A program made the position numbers and the translations under genes. This document shows, piece by piece, positions 8,988-17,265 of a stretch of 64,000 bases of DNA. The first letter of the stretch is position 1, and every line of letters starts with the position of its first letter. The notes under the pieces are model-generated. The model made no database searches. It saw nothing but the letters and a program-made list of their open reading frames with translations, and was not told where the DNA came from. Source of the stretch: an uncultured Opitutaceae bacterium (lineage in GTDB: Bacteria > Verrucomicrobiota > Verrucomicrobiia > Opitutales > Opitutaceae); assembly GCA_903890485.1 (NCBI GenBank), contig CAITBM010000116.1:124001-188000 (forward strand), in the 5' to 3' direction.

Positions 8988-9758
8988 ATGGCAAAACCGA
9001 CTTCCACGCTCGACTGGTGCATCGTAAGACTGGGTGAAGACCACAATTGGTGGGTCGGTGAAACCAGTGACCCGGTCCGCTGGGACGTCGACGGACTGAG
9101 CATCGTGGACCCCCGCCAGGTGGCCCATTTGGTGGAGCTGGTGGACGCGCTTCGCGACTACGGTTTCCAGCAGGACCTCTTCGAGGCGGCGTTCATTCCC
9201 TTCCGGATCGAGAAGGACCTTGGCGCTGGCAAGGTGCGCCTGAAGCGCGTGAAGGAATCGATCTTTGAGTCCGACGAGAAGCTCTTTGCGCTGCCGGACA
9301 TTCTCGACGAGGAGAACGGGCCGTATGCCGATCTCCTGGATCACCTGACACGCTGCCGCGTGAAGCTCCTGAACGACCTGTTCGCGTTCGAGAGCAAGCT
9401 CACGGTCGACGAGGTGGAGGACGAGATCCGCGAGGAGCAGAACACCCATTTCATTGAGGGCAAGGCCGTGCACACCTTCTCGGAGCTGTGCGCCATCCTC
9501 GACTACATGCCCGACGGCATCGACCTCGACGAAGAGCAGCCCTCTAAGGCCGCAGAGGAGGAGGAGGATGACCTCCCCACGCTCGACGCCGAGGAAGAGG
9601 AGAAGCTGAAGAACGACGAGTCCCTCAAATGGGACGAGGACGGCGACGACGAGAAGGAGGACGAGAAAGACGGCGAGGAGAAGAAGGAAGGCGACGAGGA
9701 AGGGGCCGGGGAGGAAGAGGCTGAGAAACCGCGGCGCAAGTCGCGGGGCAAGCGCTAG
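8988..9758 (+). CDS. Conserved-looking unknown protein with acidic C-terminal tail
   Basis: I do not recognise this 256-residue protein. The first 180 residues are well mixed and likely folded, starting with STLDWCIVRLGEDHNWWVGE and containing helix-rich segments. The last 75 residues are almost pure Glu/Asp/Lys and end in a basic cap (PRRKSRGKR). It has no signal peptide or membrane segment. The acidic tail with a basic end resembles chaperone, ribosome-associated or nucleoid-associated proteins, but that is only an analogy. It lies 19 bp upstream of a polysaccharide-export lipoprotein gene on the same strand and may be cotranscribed with it. A run of nine C lies about 40 bp upstream of the ATG. 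Confidence 0.75.
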   Translation: MAKPTSTLDWCIVRLGEDHNWWVGETSDPVRWDVDGLSIVDPRQVAHLVELVDALRDYGFQQDLFEAAFIPFRIEKDLGAGKVRLKRVKESIFESDEKLFALPDILDEENGPYADLLDHLTRCRVKLLNDLFAFESKLTVDEVEDEIREEQNTHFIEGKAVHTFSELCAILDYMPDGIDLDEEQPSKAAEEEEDDLPTLDAEEEEKLKNDESLKWDEDGDDEKEDEKDGEEKKEGDEEGAGEEEAEKPRRKSRGKR

Positions 9759-9777
9759 GCCGGGTCTCCCCCCAAGT

Positions 9778-10359
9778 ATGCGCATCCTCGGTCCAGCGAC
9801 GATTGCCCTGGCGGTGATCCTCGGGGGTTGCCAGACGGCGGAGGCCCCGACCGGGCGCAACCCGACTATCCCCTCGGCAGCCTCCTCAAGCCAGCTTCGT
9901 CCGGGCGACAGCCTGACAGTTGCGATCATCGGCGTCCCCGACCCTTCGACCAATGCCGTCCAAATCGATGACATGGGGATCATAAGCCTTCCCTACATCG
10001 GAACCCTAAAGGCCGCCGGGGAAACCACGGGCGGCCTGACCCAGCGCATCCGCGAGGCCTACGTGTCGAAGAAGATCTACACCTCCGTCGACATCTCCGT
10101 CAGCGTTACCGAGCGTTACGTCTACGTCGGTGGGGAGGTCGAGAAGCCCGGCCGCATCATCTGGACCCCCGACCTGACCGCGGCCAAGGCCGTCCAGGCG
10201 GCCGGGGGATTCACTCTCTACGCCAAGGAGGACAAGGTGAGCGTCGTGCGCAACCAGGTCCTCTACGAGCTCGATATCAAGCTGGCCCAGAAGAGCCCCT
10301 CCCAGGACCCGAAGCTTGAGCCGGGAGATTCCATCCAGGTCTCGCGCACGGCGTTCTAG
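9778..10359 (+). CDS. Polysaccharide export lipoprotein (Wza/OtnA-like, with SLBB domain)
   Basis: This 193-residue protein starts with a lipoprotein signal; the lipobox (VILGGC) places Cys17 as the lipidated residue. A polysaccharide-export N-terminal domain follows at about 39-115 (LRPGDSLTV through ISVSVTERYVYVGG), then one SLBB domain at about 120-185. The family forms outer-membrane or periplasmic exit channels for capsule and exopolysaccharide. It is shorter than E. coli Wza (about 380 residues), which has extra domains, so it may be a minimal member. No chain-length regulator or glycosyltransferase is adjacent, so it is an orphan here. Confidence 0.86.
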   Translation: MRILGPATIALAVILGGCQTAEAPTGRNPTIPSAASSSQLRPGDSLTVAIIGVPDPSTNAVQIDDMGIISLPYIGTLKAAGETTGGLTQRIREAYVSKKIYTSVDISVSVTERYVYVGGEVEKPGRIIWTPDLTAAKAVQAAGGFTLYAKEDKVSVVRNQVLYELDIKLAQKSPSQDPKLEPGDSIQVSRTAF

Positions 10360-10366
10360 GCAGGCT

Positions 10367-11380
10367 CTAGGCGTTCAGTTCCCTCGCCACTTCCTTGGCG
10401 AAATAAGTGAGGATCATGTCGGCGCCAGCCCGCTTTATTGCGACGAGGGACTCGAGCCGGCACCGCTCCAGGTCCAGCCAACCCAGCCGCGCGGCGGCGT
10501 GGATCTGAGAATACTCCCCCGAAACCTGGTAGGCCGCGATCGACTTGCGCGTCGACTGCCTGAGCTCACGGATAATGTCCAGGTAGATGCCCGCGGGCTT
10601 CACCATGACGATGTCGGCGCCCTCTGCCTCGTCGAGCCGCAGTTCGATCAGCGCCTCCCTGCGGTTGGCCGGATTCAACTGATAGGTGCTCTTGTCAATG
10701 CCCGGGGCCCCGGGCGCCTTTGATGTGCCGACGGCGTCCCTGAAGGGTCCGTAGTAGGCTGAGGCGTATTTTGCCGTATAGGCCATGATCGCGGTGCCCT
10801 CGTGCCCGGAGCTGTCGAGGGCCTTTCGAATCGCCCCCACCCTGCCGTCCATCATGTCACTCGGGGCCACCATGTCCACGCCGGCAGCGGCGTGGAGCAC
10901 CGCCATCTTGGCCAGGATCTCGACGGTCCGGTCATTGTCGACGTCGCTGCCGTCCGGGACCAGCACTCCATCATGCCCATGGGTCGTGTAGGGATCTAGC
11001 GCGATGTCGGTCATCACCGTGATCCCGGGCACGGCCGATTTGACGGCTGAGACGGCGCGCAGGATAAGGGCATCCTGCCGTAGTGCCGCACTACCCTCCT
11101 CGTCCTTCAGGCGGGAGCTCAGCTTCGGAAAGAGAGCCACTGCCGGCACGCCGAGTTTGTTGAGCTCCCGGCATTCCTTCACCAGGTCGGCGATGTTCAG
11201 ACGGAACACGCCGGGCATGGAGAGTATCGGCTCGGGACGCCCCTTCCCGTCGACCACAAAGAGGGGGGCGATAAGGTTCTTCGGCAGAAGCACCGTATCC
11301 GACACCATGGCGCGAAGGGATGCCGTGCGTCTTAGGCGCCTGGGGCGTTGAACGAGATTGAGCTTGAATGAGTTGGGCAT
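10367..11380 (-). CDS. hemB: Porphobilinogen synthase (delta-aminolevulinic acid dehydratase)
   Basis: This 337-residue enzyme condenses two 5-aminolevulinate molecules into porphobilinogen in heme synthesis. The Schiff-base lysine region MVKPAGIYLD and the earlier AYTAKYASAYYGPFRDA motif are canonical. At the metal site the sequence reads ALDPYTTHGHDG. The zinc-binding cysteines of the E. coli type are replaced by Asp, so this is the Mg/non-zinc type. It is convergent with the export lipoprotein gene (7-bp gap) and divergent from cysS. hemH, from the same pathway, lies about 8 kb away. Confidence 0.96.
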   Translation of the reverse strand: MPNSFKLNLVQRPRRLRRTASLRAMVSDTVLLPKNLIAPLFVVDGKGRPEPILSMPGVFRLNIADLVKECRELNKLGVPAVALFPKLSSRLKDEEGSAALRQDALILRAVSAVKSAVPGITVMTDIALDPYTTHGHDGVLVPDGSDVDNDRTVEILAKMAVLHAAAGVDMVAPSDMMDGRVGAIRKALDSSGHEGTAIMAYTAKYASAYYGPFRDAVGTSKAPGAPGIDKSTYQLNPANRREALIELRLDEAEGADIVMVKPAGIYLDIIRELRQSTRKSIAAYQVSGEYSQIHAAARLGWLDLERCRLESLVAIKRAGADMILTYFAKEVARELNA

Positions 11381-11537
11381 GTCTTCGGGGGTAATTTGAG
11401 TGAAGCATGCCGTTCCCCGGGTCGCGACAAGAAATTTGCCGGGAGGGTCGGCGGCCCGGGGCGGCAGGGGTGAAAAAAAGAGCGTTTCGATGCGCCTTGA
11501 TTTAATTCAGCAACCCTCCTCCTCTTTTCCCACGTTC

Positions 11538-12935
11538 ATGGCTATCAAGCTGTTTGAGTCACTATCCCGGGAAGTCCGCGAGCTCCGCCCATCGGAGCCG
11601 GACGGCGTCTTCCGGTTCTACAACTGCGGACCGACGGTCTATGCCCCCGCCCATATCGGCAACTTCCGGACCTTCGTGATCAATGACGTGATCCGCCGGC
11701 TCCTTGAGCTAGAATTCCCCGGGAAGGTGCGCCATGTGCGCAACCTGACCGACGTCGACGACCGCACGATCGGCCAGGCGAGGACCGAGAAGCGCCCGCT
11801 TGCGGAAATCACGCGCAAGTGGACTGAACTCTTCCATGCCGATTGCGCGGCGCTTAACTGCCTCCCTCCCCACGTCGAGCCCACGGCTACCGGCTCCATC
11901 AAGGAGCAGGTCGACATGATCGACGTGCTCATGCGCAAGGGTAACGCCTACCGCTCAGCCGACGGTTCCGTGTATTTCAAGATCAGCTCTTTTCCGGGCT
12001 ACGGGGCCCTTTCCCGGATTCGGGAGAGGGAGCTCAAGGTGACGAACAGCGTATTCGACGCCGACCACAAGGACGACATTGGCGACTTCGCGCTCTGGAA
12101 AGCCTACAAGTCCGAGGACGACGGGGATGTCAAATGGGCGGGCCCGAGCGGGGCCGCCGAGGGGCGCCCGGGGTGGCATATCGAGTGCAGCGCGATGATC
12201 AAGAAGCACCTTGGGGAGACGATCGACCTTCACACCGGCGGTGTCGACCTGCTGTTCCCGCACCACGAGAACGAGATCGCCCAAAGCCAGTGCTGCAATG
12301 GCACGACGTTCGCGCGCCACTGGTACCACTCGGAGCACCTGCTTGTGGACGGGACCACCATGAGCAAGAGCAAGGGCAACTACTACACCCTGAGCGACCT
12401 GGTCGCGAAGGGGTATTCCCCCATGGCCCTGCGCTACGCGCTCCTCTCGGGACACCCACGCAAGCAGCTCAACTTCACCCTCGACTCACTGCACGCGGCC
12501 GAGAGCGCCCTTAAGGCCCTCGCCAGGTTTTCGGAGGGTGTTGCCGCAGGGGCAAAGGCCCTGGAAGAAGGGGCATCAACTGTTTTTGACGGGGTATTTC
12601 GGGCCCTGGGTGACGACCTCAACACTCCGGCGGCCCTGGGCGCCCTCTTCACCGCGGTGAACGCGACCGACCCCCGGGGCGCGACCCTGGCCGACAAGGC
12701 GGCGTTCAACCGGGTGATCTACGCCCTGGGCCTTGACCTCTCCACAACCTCCGCGAATGCGTCCAAGCCGTCCGTACCCGAGGCGGTGGAGCACCTTGCC
12801 AAGCTCCGCTGGGAGGCGAAGAAATCGAAGGATTTTGCCGCAGCCGACCGCCTCCGCGCCGAAATAGCAGCCTCGGGCTATTCGATGCTCGACGGCAAGG
12901 ACGGCTACAAGCTGGAGGCCCTGAGGAAAGCCTGA
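11538..12935 (+). CDS. cysS: Cysteine--tRNA ligase
   Basis: This 465-residue class I aminoacyl-tRNA synthetase attaches cysteine to tRNA-Cys. It shows NCGPTVYAPAHIGNFR (first zinc Cys and HIGH-type motif), the HIECSAM and HHENEIAQS zinc-ligand segments, and TMSKSKGN as the KMSKS loop. The frame extends 46 residues upstream to 11400, but that segment is low-complexity and not conserved-looking. The ATG at 11538 gives MAIKLFESLS, a normal synthetase start. It is followed by thrS in the same direction with a 42-bp gap, suggesting cotranscription of two synthetases. Confidence 0.95.
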   Translation: MAIKLFESLSREVRELRPSEPDGVFRFYNCGPTVYAPAHIGNFRTFVINDVIRRLLELEFPGKVRHVRNLTDVDDRTIGQARTEKRPLAEITRKWTELFHADCAALNCLPPHVEPTATGSIKEQVDMIDVLMRKGNAYRSADGSVYFKISSFPGYGALSRIRERELKVTNSVFDADHKDDIGDFALWKAYKSEDDGDVKWAGPSGAAEGRPGWHIECSAMIKKHLGETIDLHTGGVDLLFPHHENEIAQSQCCNGTTFARHWYHSEHLLVDGTTMSKSKGNYYTLSDLVAKGYSPMALRYALLSGHPRKQLNFTLDSLHAAESALKALARFSEGVAAGAKALEEGASTVFDGVFRALGDDLNTPAALGALFTAVNATDPRGATLADKAAFNRVIYALGLDLSTTSANASKPSVPEAVEHLAKLRWEAKKSKDFAAADRLRAEIAASGYSMLDGKDGYKLEALRKA

Positions 12936-12977
12936 CTTGGCTTTCGCCCAACACCCTTCATCGTAGACGCTCCCGTG

Positions 12978-14888
12978 ATGACTCCCCTTGAAGAACTCCG
13001 CCACTCGGCGTCGCACATCCTGGCAACCGCCCTATTGCGCATCTACCCCGACGCAAAGCTGGACATCGGCCCGCCGACGGACACCGGCTTCTACTACGAC
13101 GTAGACCTGGACCACAAGCTGACGGCCGAGGACCTGGCTAAGATCGAGGCCGAGATGAAGAAGGTCGCCGAGGAGAACCAGCCGTTCCTGCGCAAGGAAG
13201 TCTCCCGCGAGGAAGCGGTCGAGATCATCAAGTCGCGCGGTCAGGAGCGCTACAAGCTCGGCCGCCTCGCCGACATCCCCGAGGGGGAAAAGATCTCCTT
13301 CTACCAGAACGGGGAGTTCATGGACCTTTGCGCCGGCACCCACGTGCGGTACAGCTCGAAGGTCAAGGCGTTCAAGCTCCTCTCGATCGCCGGCGCCTAT
13401 CACAGGGGCAGCGAGAAGAACAAGCAGCTGCAGAGGATCTACGGCACCGCCTTCGCCACGAAGGACGAGCTAGCCGGCTACCTCGAGCAGATGGAGCAGG
13501 CCAAGCACCGGGACCACCGCAAGCTCGGCAAGGATCTCCGCCTCTTCGTGATCGACGAGGACGTTGGGCAGGGCCTCATCCTGTGGACCCCGAACGGCTC
13601 GGTCATCCGCCAGGAGCTCCAGACCTTCATCAGCGAGGAGCTGCGCAAACAGGGATACTCCCAGGTCTTCACTCCCCACATCGGCAAGCTCGAGCTCTAC
13701 AAGATCTCGGGACACTTCCCCTACTACAAGGAGTCCCAGTTCACGCCCGTCGTGGAGAACGAGTCCCTGGCGAGGATCCTGCGCGAGGGATGCTCGTGCG
13801 CCGAGATGGTGGTCAGGCTTGACGCCGTCTCATCGCACCTGGCCGCGCAGGTGAACGCCCGCACGGGAACCGAGACGATCACGGCGGACCGGGTGAAGCC
13901 CGACGATCAGCTCCTGGACGGCTTCATGCTGAAGCCCATGAACTGCCCGCACCACATCAAAATCTTCTCCTCGCAGCCCCATTCCTACAGGGACCTGCCG
14001 GTGCGGCTCGCGGAGTTCGGAACCGTTTACCGCTGGGAGCAGTCCGGCGAACTCAACGGAATGACCCGCGTGCGCGGGTTCACCCAGGATGACGCCCACC
14101 TCTTCTGCACGGAGGACCAGGTTGCGGGGGAGCTCCTGGGATGCCTTTCCCTGGTTAAGATTGTCCTTAACACGCTCGGCATGAGTGACTACCGTGTTCG
14201 GGTTGGCCTTCGCGACCCCGACTCCAACAAGTACACGGGCGCCAAGGAGAATTGGGACAAGGCGGAGTCGGCATGCCGCGAGGCGGCCAAGACCCTGGGT
14301 GTGGCCTTCACCGAGGAGCCTGGGGAGGCGGCGTTCTATGGGCCAAAGATCGATTTCGTCGTAAAAGACGTGATTGGGCGCGAGTGGCAGCTCGGGACCG
14401 TCCAGGTGGACTACAACCTGCCCATTCGTTTCGACCTGACCTACAGCGGTGCGGACAACCAGCCGCATAGGCCGGTGATGATCCACCGTGCGCCCTTTGG
14501 CTCCATGGAGCGCTTCTGCGGCGTCCTGATTGAGCATTTTGGCGGCGACTTCCCGGTCTGGCTCTCGCCCGAGCAGGTCCGCCTCGTGCCGATCAGCGAG
14601 AGGACGATCGACTACGGTCGCGACGTCCTTTCCCGCCTCAAGGCCGCCGGCGTTCGCGCAACGCTCGACGAGCACAATGACAAGCTCGGGGCCAAGATCC
14701 GGCGGGCCGAAATCGAAAAGGTCCCTTACACGCTTGTCCTCGGGGCCAAGGAGGCCGAGGCCCAAAGCGTCAGCGTCCGGAGCCGGGCCCGCGGGGACGA
14801 GGGGATCGTGCCCGTCGACCAGTTCCTCGCGAAGATCCTCGAGGATATTCGCCTCAGGAGCCTATCCGAGAAGAAGAAGCCCGCCTAG
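12978..14888 (+). CDS. thrS: Threonine--tRNA ligase lacking the TGS domain
   Basis: This 636-residue class II synthetase has a fused editing domain. It begins directly in the editing domain: HSASH (HxxxH) near residue 10 and CAGTH are the editing-site His/Cys. The catalytic core has KPMNCPHH, DDAHLF and MIHRAPFG, giving the zinc ligands Cys, His and His, and the anticodon-binding domain ends the protein. The usual N-terminal TGS domain of about 60 residues is absent, and only 42 bp separate the gene from cysS, so it cannot lie upstream. About 45 extra residues, including CSCAEMVVRLDAVSSH, are inserted between the FTP strand (about residue 256) and the KPMNC motif (about residue 318). A GTG at 12975 is an alternative start. 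Confidence 0.95.
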   Translation: MTPLEELRHSASHILATALLRIYPDAKLDIGPPTDTGFYYDVDLDHKLTAEDLAKIEAEMKKVAEENQPFLRKEVSREEAVEIIKSRGQERYKLGRLADIPEGEKISFYQNGEFMDLCAGTHVRYSSKVKAFKLLSIAGAYHRGSEKNKQLQRIYGTAFATKDELAGYLEQMEQAKHRDHRKLGKDLRLFVIDEDVGQGLILWTPNGSVIRQELQTFISEELRKQGYSQVFTPHIGKLELYKISGHFPYYKESQFTPVVENESLARILREGCSCAEMVVRLDAVSSHLAAQVNARTGTETITADRVKPDDQLLDGFMLKPMNCPHHIKIFSSQPHSYRDLPVRLAEFGTVYRWEQSGELNGMTRVRGFTQDDAHLFCTEDQVAGELLGCLSLVKIVLNTLGMSDYRVRVGLRDPDSNKYTGAKENWDKAESACREAAKTLGVAFTEEPGEAAFYGPKIDFVVKDVIGREWQLGTVQVDYNLPIRFDLTYSGADNQPHRPVMIHRAPFGSMERFCGVLIEHFGGDFPVWLSPEQVRLVPISERTIDYGRDVLSRLKAAGVRATLDEHNDKLGAKIRRAEIEKVPYTLVLGAKEAEAQSVSVRSRARGDEGIVPVDQFLAKILEDIRLRSLSEKKKPA

Positions 14889-14902
14889 GGCGTCGGGTCA
14901 GC

Positions 14903-15241
<339 letters not shown>

Positions 15242-15384
15242 TCAGATGGGGATTGGAAATACCGATTCAACGGCTGGAGAGTAAAGTTGCGGCTCGGGTC
15301 GCGCAAGCTCGGGTTCCGAACGGCCGGGGCCGCGCCGCGCGATTCGGAATTGGCTCCAAGCCATCGCATTGCTTTAAGCACGCA

Positions 15385-17184
15385 CTATGCCAAGGGAGGC
15401 TCGACCGCAACGGTCGCAATATGGAGCTCCTTGAGCTGGCGCGCGGTCACCGGGGTCGGGCTGCCGGCCATCAGGTCCTGTCCCTTCTGGGTCTTCGGGA
15501 AGGCAATCACGTCCCGGATGCTGGTGGTTCCGCAGAGGAGTGCCGCGATCCGGTCCAGGCCGAAGGCTATGCCCCCGTGGGGGGGGGCCCCGTAGGTGAA
15601 GGCCCGGAGCATGTACCCGAAGCGGTTCTCGACAATATCGGCCGGGATCTTGAGCACCTCCTCGAAGATCTTCTTCTGGAGGGCAGGTTGGTGGATGCGG
15701 ATCGAGCCGCCGCCCAGTTCCATCCCGTTCAGCACAATGTCGTAGTGCTGTCCGCGAACGGCCTTGGGATCGGTGTCGATCAAGGCCGCGTCCTCAGGCA
15801 CGGGAGCGGTGAACGGGTGATGCGTGGCGACATAGGACTTCTGCTCCTCGTCGTAGGTCATGAGCGGGAAGTTGACGACCCAGAGGAATTTCCAGTCATC
15901 GGGCCTGAGGGTGAGCTTGCCGCGCTTCTGGAGCAGGAGCGCCGCCTCAAGGCGGATGCGGCCGAGGATCGCGCAGGCCTTCTCCCAGGGAGCGGCGGCG
16001 AAGAAGACCATGTCCCCATCGGCCACCTCGAGCGTCGCCTGGAGCGCCGACTTCTCGGCCTCCGAGAGGAATTTGACGATAGGCGACTTCCACTCGCCAC
16101 CCTCGACCTTGATGAAGGCGAGGCCCTTCGCCCCGAGGCTCTTGGCAATCTCCTCGAGAGCCTTGAGCTCTCCCTGGGTCATATCCGCGAGTCCCTTTGC
16201 GTTGAGGGCCTTCACGGCCCCGCCCGAAGCAACCGTTCCCTGGAAGACCTTAAAGGACGAGGCCCTGAAGGTTTCCGAAAAATCCTTGAGCTCGATGCCG
16301 AAACGCAGGTCGGGCTTGTCGACCCCGTAGCGGTTCATCGCGTCGATATACTGCATCCTGGGGAACGGGGTCGGGATTTCGGTGCCAAGGACGTCCGCCC
16401 AGATCTTCTTCAGCATTCCCTCGAAGAGCGTGTAGATGTCCTCACGGTCCACGAACGAGGCCTCGACGTCCACCTGGGTGAACTCCATCTGGCGGTCCGC
16501 CCGGAGATCCTCGTCGCGGAAGCAGCGGGCAATCTGGAAATACCGCTCGACGCCCGCCACCATCAGGATCTGCTTGAACTGCTGGGGTGACTGGGAAAGC
16601 GCGTAGAATTGCCCGGCATGGATACGGGAGGGAACCAGGTACTCGCGCGCCCCCTCGGGTGTGCTCTTGAACAGAGCCGGGGTCTCCACCTCGATGAAGT
16701 CCTGCGAATCGAAGTAATCGCGGATCGACTTGGCCGTGCGGTGCCGCACCTCGAGGTTCTTGCGCATCTTCGGCCTTCGAAGGTCGAGGTAGCGGTACGT
16801 GAGGCGCAGGTCCTCGTTCACCTTGTCGCCGCCTGCGTCGTCCAGGGGGAACGGGGGAGTCTCGGATAGGTTGAGCACCTCCAGCACGGAGGCCTCGATC
16901 TCCACGGCCCCCGTCGGCAGGGCCGGGTTCACCGTGCCCTCGGGACGAGGAACCACCTTGCCCGCGACGCTGATCACCGACTCGGGCTTCAGCTGCGAGG
17001 CCCGGGCGCTCAATTCGGGGCTTCCAATGGGGTCGAACTTGACCTGGCTGACGCCCTTGCGGTCGCGCAGGTCAATGAAGATGATCCCGCCGTGGTCCCG
17101 GATGGAGTCGACCCAGCCTGACAGGGAAACGGCGGCGCCGATGTCGGCTTCCTTCAACTGGGCGCAATGGTGGGTCCGTTTCAT
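15385..17184 (-). CDS. aspS: Aspartate--tRNA ligase (bacterial type, possibly non-discriminating)
   Basis: This 599-residue class II synthetase has an OB-fold anticodon-binding domain (about 1-110), the class II core and the bacterial GAD insertion (about 290-420). Motif 2 (FRDEDLRADRQ) and motif 3 (GIAFGLDRI) are clear. In the anticodon domain the sequence is SIRDHGGIIFIDLRD. The His before GG matches the residue linked to non-discriminating AspRS in Pseudomonas, whereas E. coli has Leu. It could therefore also charge tRNA-Asn for later amidation; this is an inference. A run of nine G (plus strand, near 15580) lies inside the gene without breaking the frame. gpmI follows upstream on the same strand. 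Confidence 0.95.
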   Translation of the reverse strand: MKRTHHCAQLKEADIGAAVSLSGWVDSIRDHGGIIFIDLRDRKGVSQVKFDPIGSPELSARASQLKPESVISVAGKVVPRPEGTVNPALPTGAVEIEASVLEVLNLSETPPFPLDDAGGDKVNEDLRLTYRYLDLRRPKMRKNLEVRHRTAKSIRDYFDSQDFIEVETPALFKSTPEGAREYLVPSRIHAGQFYALSQSPQQFKQILMVAGVERYFQIARCFRDEDLRADRQMEFTQVDVEASFVDREDIYTLFEGMLKKIWADVLGTEIPTPFPRMQYIDAMNRYGVDKPDLRFGIELKDFSETFRASSFKVFQGTVASGGAVKALNAKGLADMTQGELKALEEIAKSLGAKGLAFIKVEGGEWKSPIVKFLSEAEKSALQATLEVADGDMVFFAAAPWEKACAILGRIRLEAALLLQKRGKLTLRPDDWKFLWVVNFPLMTYDEEQKSYVATHHPFTAPVPEDAALIDTDPKAVRGQHYDIVLNGMELGGGSIRIHQPALQKKIFEEVLKIPADIVENRFGYMLRAFTYGAPPHGGIAFGLDRIAALLCGTTSIRDVIAFPKTQKGQDLMAGSPTPVTARQLKELHIATVAVEPPLA

Positions 17185-17265
17185 GGTGCGAGCTTCACGT
17201 GTAAACGGGAGATGAAGCCCCCATGGCCGGCCGGGGGCAACCCGATTTTTGAGCCGATAGGGATC

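Noticed and set aside
11400-11537. 46-codon N-terminal extension of cysS
   Set aside because: Does not resemble a synthetase N-terminus; MAIKLFESLS at 11538 is the normal start.
15253-16590. 445-residue open frame antisense to aspS
   Set aside because: Shadow of aspS; Glu/Leu/Gly-rich with no recognisable domain, and aspS motifs are complete on the minus strand.
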